Shown here: one piece after another, positions 11,953-13,291 of the stretch | How positions within the stretch are numbered: position 1 is the stretch's first letter | Layout of the letters: the number at the start of each line of letters is the position of its first letter | DNA from: Clostridiales bacterium UBA1740 | GTDB lineage: Bacteria; Bacillota; Clostridia; Oscillospirales; CAG-272 | Assembly: GCA_002315715.1 (NCBI GenBank) | Contig: DCHY01000016.1 | Span: 1 to 13,291 of the forward strand | Length of the DNA stretch: 13,291 nucleotides | Reading direction: 5' to 3' | Notes under the pieces: model-generated | What the model saw: only the letters and a program-made list of their open reading frames with translations | Database searches by the model: none | Told to the model about the DNA's origin: nothing | Program-made: the position numbers and the translations under genes

Positions 11953-13291
11953 CAACGTTGACGTGGTCATCGTCGGCGCAGGCCCTGCCGGCATTTTCAC
12001 CGCGCTCGAGATGCTGAATCTCGGGACCAAACGCAAAATATTGATTATCGAAAAAGGACGCGCTATCGAAAAACGTTCTTGTCCCAAGAGCAAGACCGGC
12101 AAATGCATGAACTGCAAGCCGTGCGCCATCACGACCGGTTTTTCGGGTGCCGGTGCTTTCTCGGACGGCAAGCTTTCGCTTTGCTATGAAGTCGGCGGCG
12201 ATCTTCCCTCCTTGATTGGCGAAGATTTCGCACAGACGCTTATTGATTACACCGACAAAATCTACTTACAATTCGGCGCCGATACCCATATCGAAGGTCT
12301 CGGTCACGAAGAAGAAAAGAAAGAAATCAGAAAAAACGCGATTCGCGCCGGACTCAAACTCGTAGACTGCCCGATTCGCCATCTCGGAACCGAAAAGGCG
12401 CAGGATATTTACTACGCGATTGAAAAGCACCTGCTTGATGCCGGTGTCGAAATCCTCTTCAATACCGAGTGCCTCGACGTCATCATTGACGAGGACGAAG
12501 TGTGTCACGGCGTCACCATCAAAGAAGCCGACGGCAAGATGCAAACCATCCAAGCCGAAGAAGTCATCGTCGCTACCGGCAGACGCGGCGCCGAATGGCT
12601 CGAGGGTCTTTGTGCCGACCACAATATTGCTCACCAACCCGGCACCGTCGATATCGGCGTCCGCGTGGAAGTGCGCAACGAAATCATGGAGAAAGTCAAC
12701 ACCGTTCTTTACGAGTCGAAACTCGTCGGTCACCCGGCGCCCTTCAAAAACAAAGTCAGAACCTTCTGCCAAAACCCCGGCGGTTTCGTCAGCCAGGAGA
12801 ACTACGACAACAACCTCGCCGTCGTCAACGGCCATTCCTATAAAGATCTCAAGAGCAACAACACCAACCTCGCTATTTTGGTATCCCACAACTTCTCGAC
12901 GCCGTTCAATCAGCCGATTGCGTACGCGCAGAAGATCGGTGAACTTACCAACATGCTTGGCGCCGGTCATATTCTCGTACAGCGTTTCGGCGATATTCTC
13001 GACGGCAAGCGCACCTGGGCAAAGGAACTTGCGCAGTCCAACGTTCGCCCGACCATTCCCGACGCGGAAGCCGGCGACATCACGGCGGCGATGCCCTATC
13101 GCGCCATGACCAACATCATCAACTTTATCAAGGCGATGGACGAGGTCGTGCCGGGCTTTGCCTCTTACGAGACGCTGCTTTACTCTCCCGAACTTAAGTT
13201 TTATTCCAACCGCGTCAAGATGGACGAAAATCTCAATACCAACGTCAAAGGACTTCACTGTCTCGGTGACTCCTCGGGTTGGACGCGCGGT
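11945..13291 (+). CDS. FAD-dependent dehydrogenase, COG2509 type (3' end outside window)
   Basis: This is the first 449 residues of a flavoprotein; the frame is open to the last base. The ATG at 11945 overlaps the end of mscL and has AAGGA about 12 bases upstream. The N-terminus carries a dinucleotide-binding fold, VVIVGAGPAGI (7-17), ending in IIEKGR, where the FAD ribose is bound. Then comes a cysteine cluster, Cys46, Cys54, Cys57 and Cys60 (SCPKSKTGKCMNCKPC), followed by GAGAFSDGKLSL. Later hallmarks are CPIRHLGTEKAQDI, VDIGVRVEV, VNGHSY and GLHCLGDSSGWTRG, the last being the C-terminal FAD-binding motif. These fit the uncharacterised FAD-dependent dehydrogenases of COG2509. Substrate and electron partner are unknown; the cysteines suggest a metal or redox site. 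Translational coupling to mscL indicates one operon with map. Confidence 0.9.
   Translation, partial: MNNNVDVVIVGAGPAGIFTALEMLNLGTKRKILIIEKGRAIEKRSCPKSKTGKCMNCKPCAITTGFSGAGAFSDGKLSLCYEVGGDLPSLIGEDFAQTLIDYTDKIYLQFGADTHIEGLGHEEEKKEIRKNAIRAGLKLVDCPIRHLGTEKAQDIYYAIEKHLLDAGVEILFNTECLDVIIDEDEVCHGVTIKEADGKMQTIQAEEVIVATGRRGAEWLEGLCADHNIAHQPGTVDIGVRVEVRNEIMEKVNTVLYESKLVGHPAPFKNKVRTFCQNPGGFVSQENYDNNLAVVNGHSYKDLKSNNTNLAILVSHNFSTPFNQPIAYAQKIGELTNMLGAGHILVQRFGDILDGKRTWAKELAQSNVRPTIPDAEAGDITAAMPYRAMTNIINFIKAMDEVVPGFASYETLLYSPELKFYSNRVKMDENLNTNVKGLHCLGDSSGWTRG

Noticed and set aside
12266..13258. 330-codon minus-strand frame opposite the flavoprotein gene
   Set aside because: The plus strand encodes unmistakable FAD-dependent dehydrogenase motifs across the same interval; the long antisense frame results from its codon bias.

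Overview
The window looks like chromosome from a mid-GC member of the Bacillota, probably an uncultured gut-type member of the class Clostridia. The signs are strong GGAGG ribosome-binding sites, textbook TTGACA-17-TATAAT promoters, tRNA genes with encoded CCA ends, many U-tailed terminators, and protein families typical of that group (large serine recombinase, YoaP-type acetyltransferase, LemA). The species call is inference; no rRNA or other marker is present.

Layout. Positions 1-2160 are the end of a mobile element: a promoter, a strong terminator, a 46-aa small ORF and a complete 493-aa large serine recombinase. A 317-base gene-free stretch with nested inverted repeats (2183-2303) separates it from a tRNA-Ser(CGA) gene on the minus strand. 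Next comes a minus-strand two-gene operon (3395-5236 then 2712-3374) encoding a 613-aa membrane protein of unknown function and a LemA-family protein, with its own promoter and terminator. A divergent tRNA pair follows, tRNA-Pro(TGG) on minus and tRNA-Val(CAC) on plus, each with a perfect consensus promoter. The pair is flanked by arrays of small unrelated hairpins separated by ATGATAT/GATATC-like spacers. Downstream of tRNA-Val is an exact 21-bp copy of the tRNA 3' end and an 87-bp direct repeat.

Positions 6211-7470 hold two small plus-strand genes: a VOC/glyoxalase-fold protein and a YoaP-like GNAT acetyltransferase with a thioredoxin-like C-terminal half. They converge on a complete 840-aa P-type cation ATPase (minus, 7542-10064), with a shared bidirectional terminator between them. 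The ATPase has a strong promoter and a roughly 255-nt, highly structured 5' leader that looks like a cis-regulatory RNA. From a divergent promoter at 10468, a tightly packed operon runs to the window end: type I methionine aminopeptidase (TTG start), a mechanosensitive channel MscL with a long C-terminal extension, and a 3'-truncated FAD-dependent dehydrogenase of the COG2509 type with a four-cysteine cluster.

No defence system, CRISPR array or biosynthetic cluster is visible. The strongest candidates for something undescribed are RNA- or DNA-structural: the hairpin arrays around the tRNA genes, the ATPase leader, the nested inverted repeat after the recombinase, and the terminator-blocked leader in front of the recombinase.
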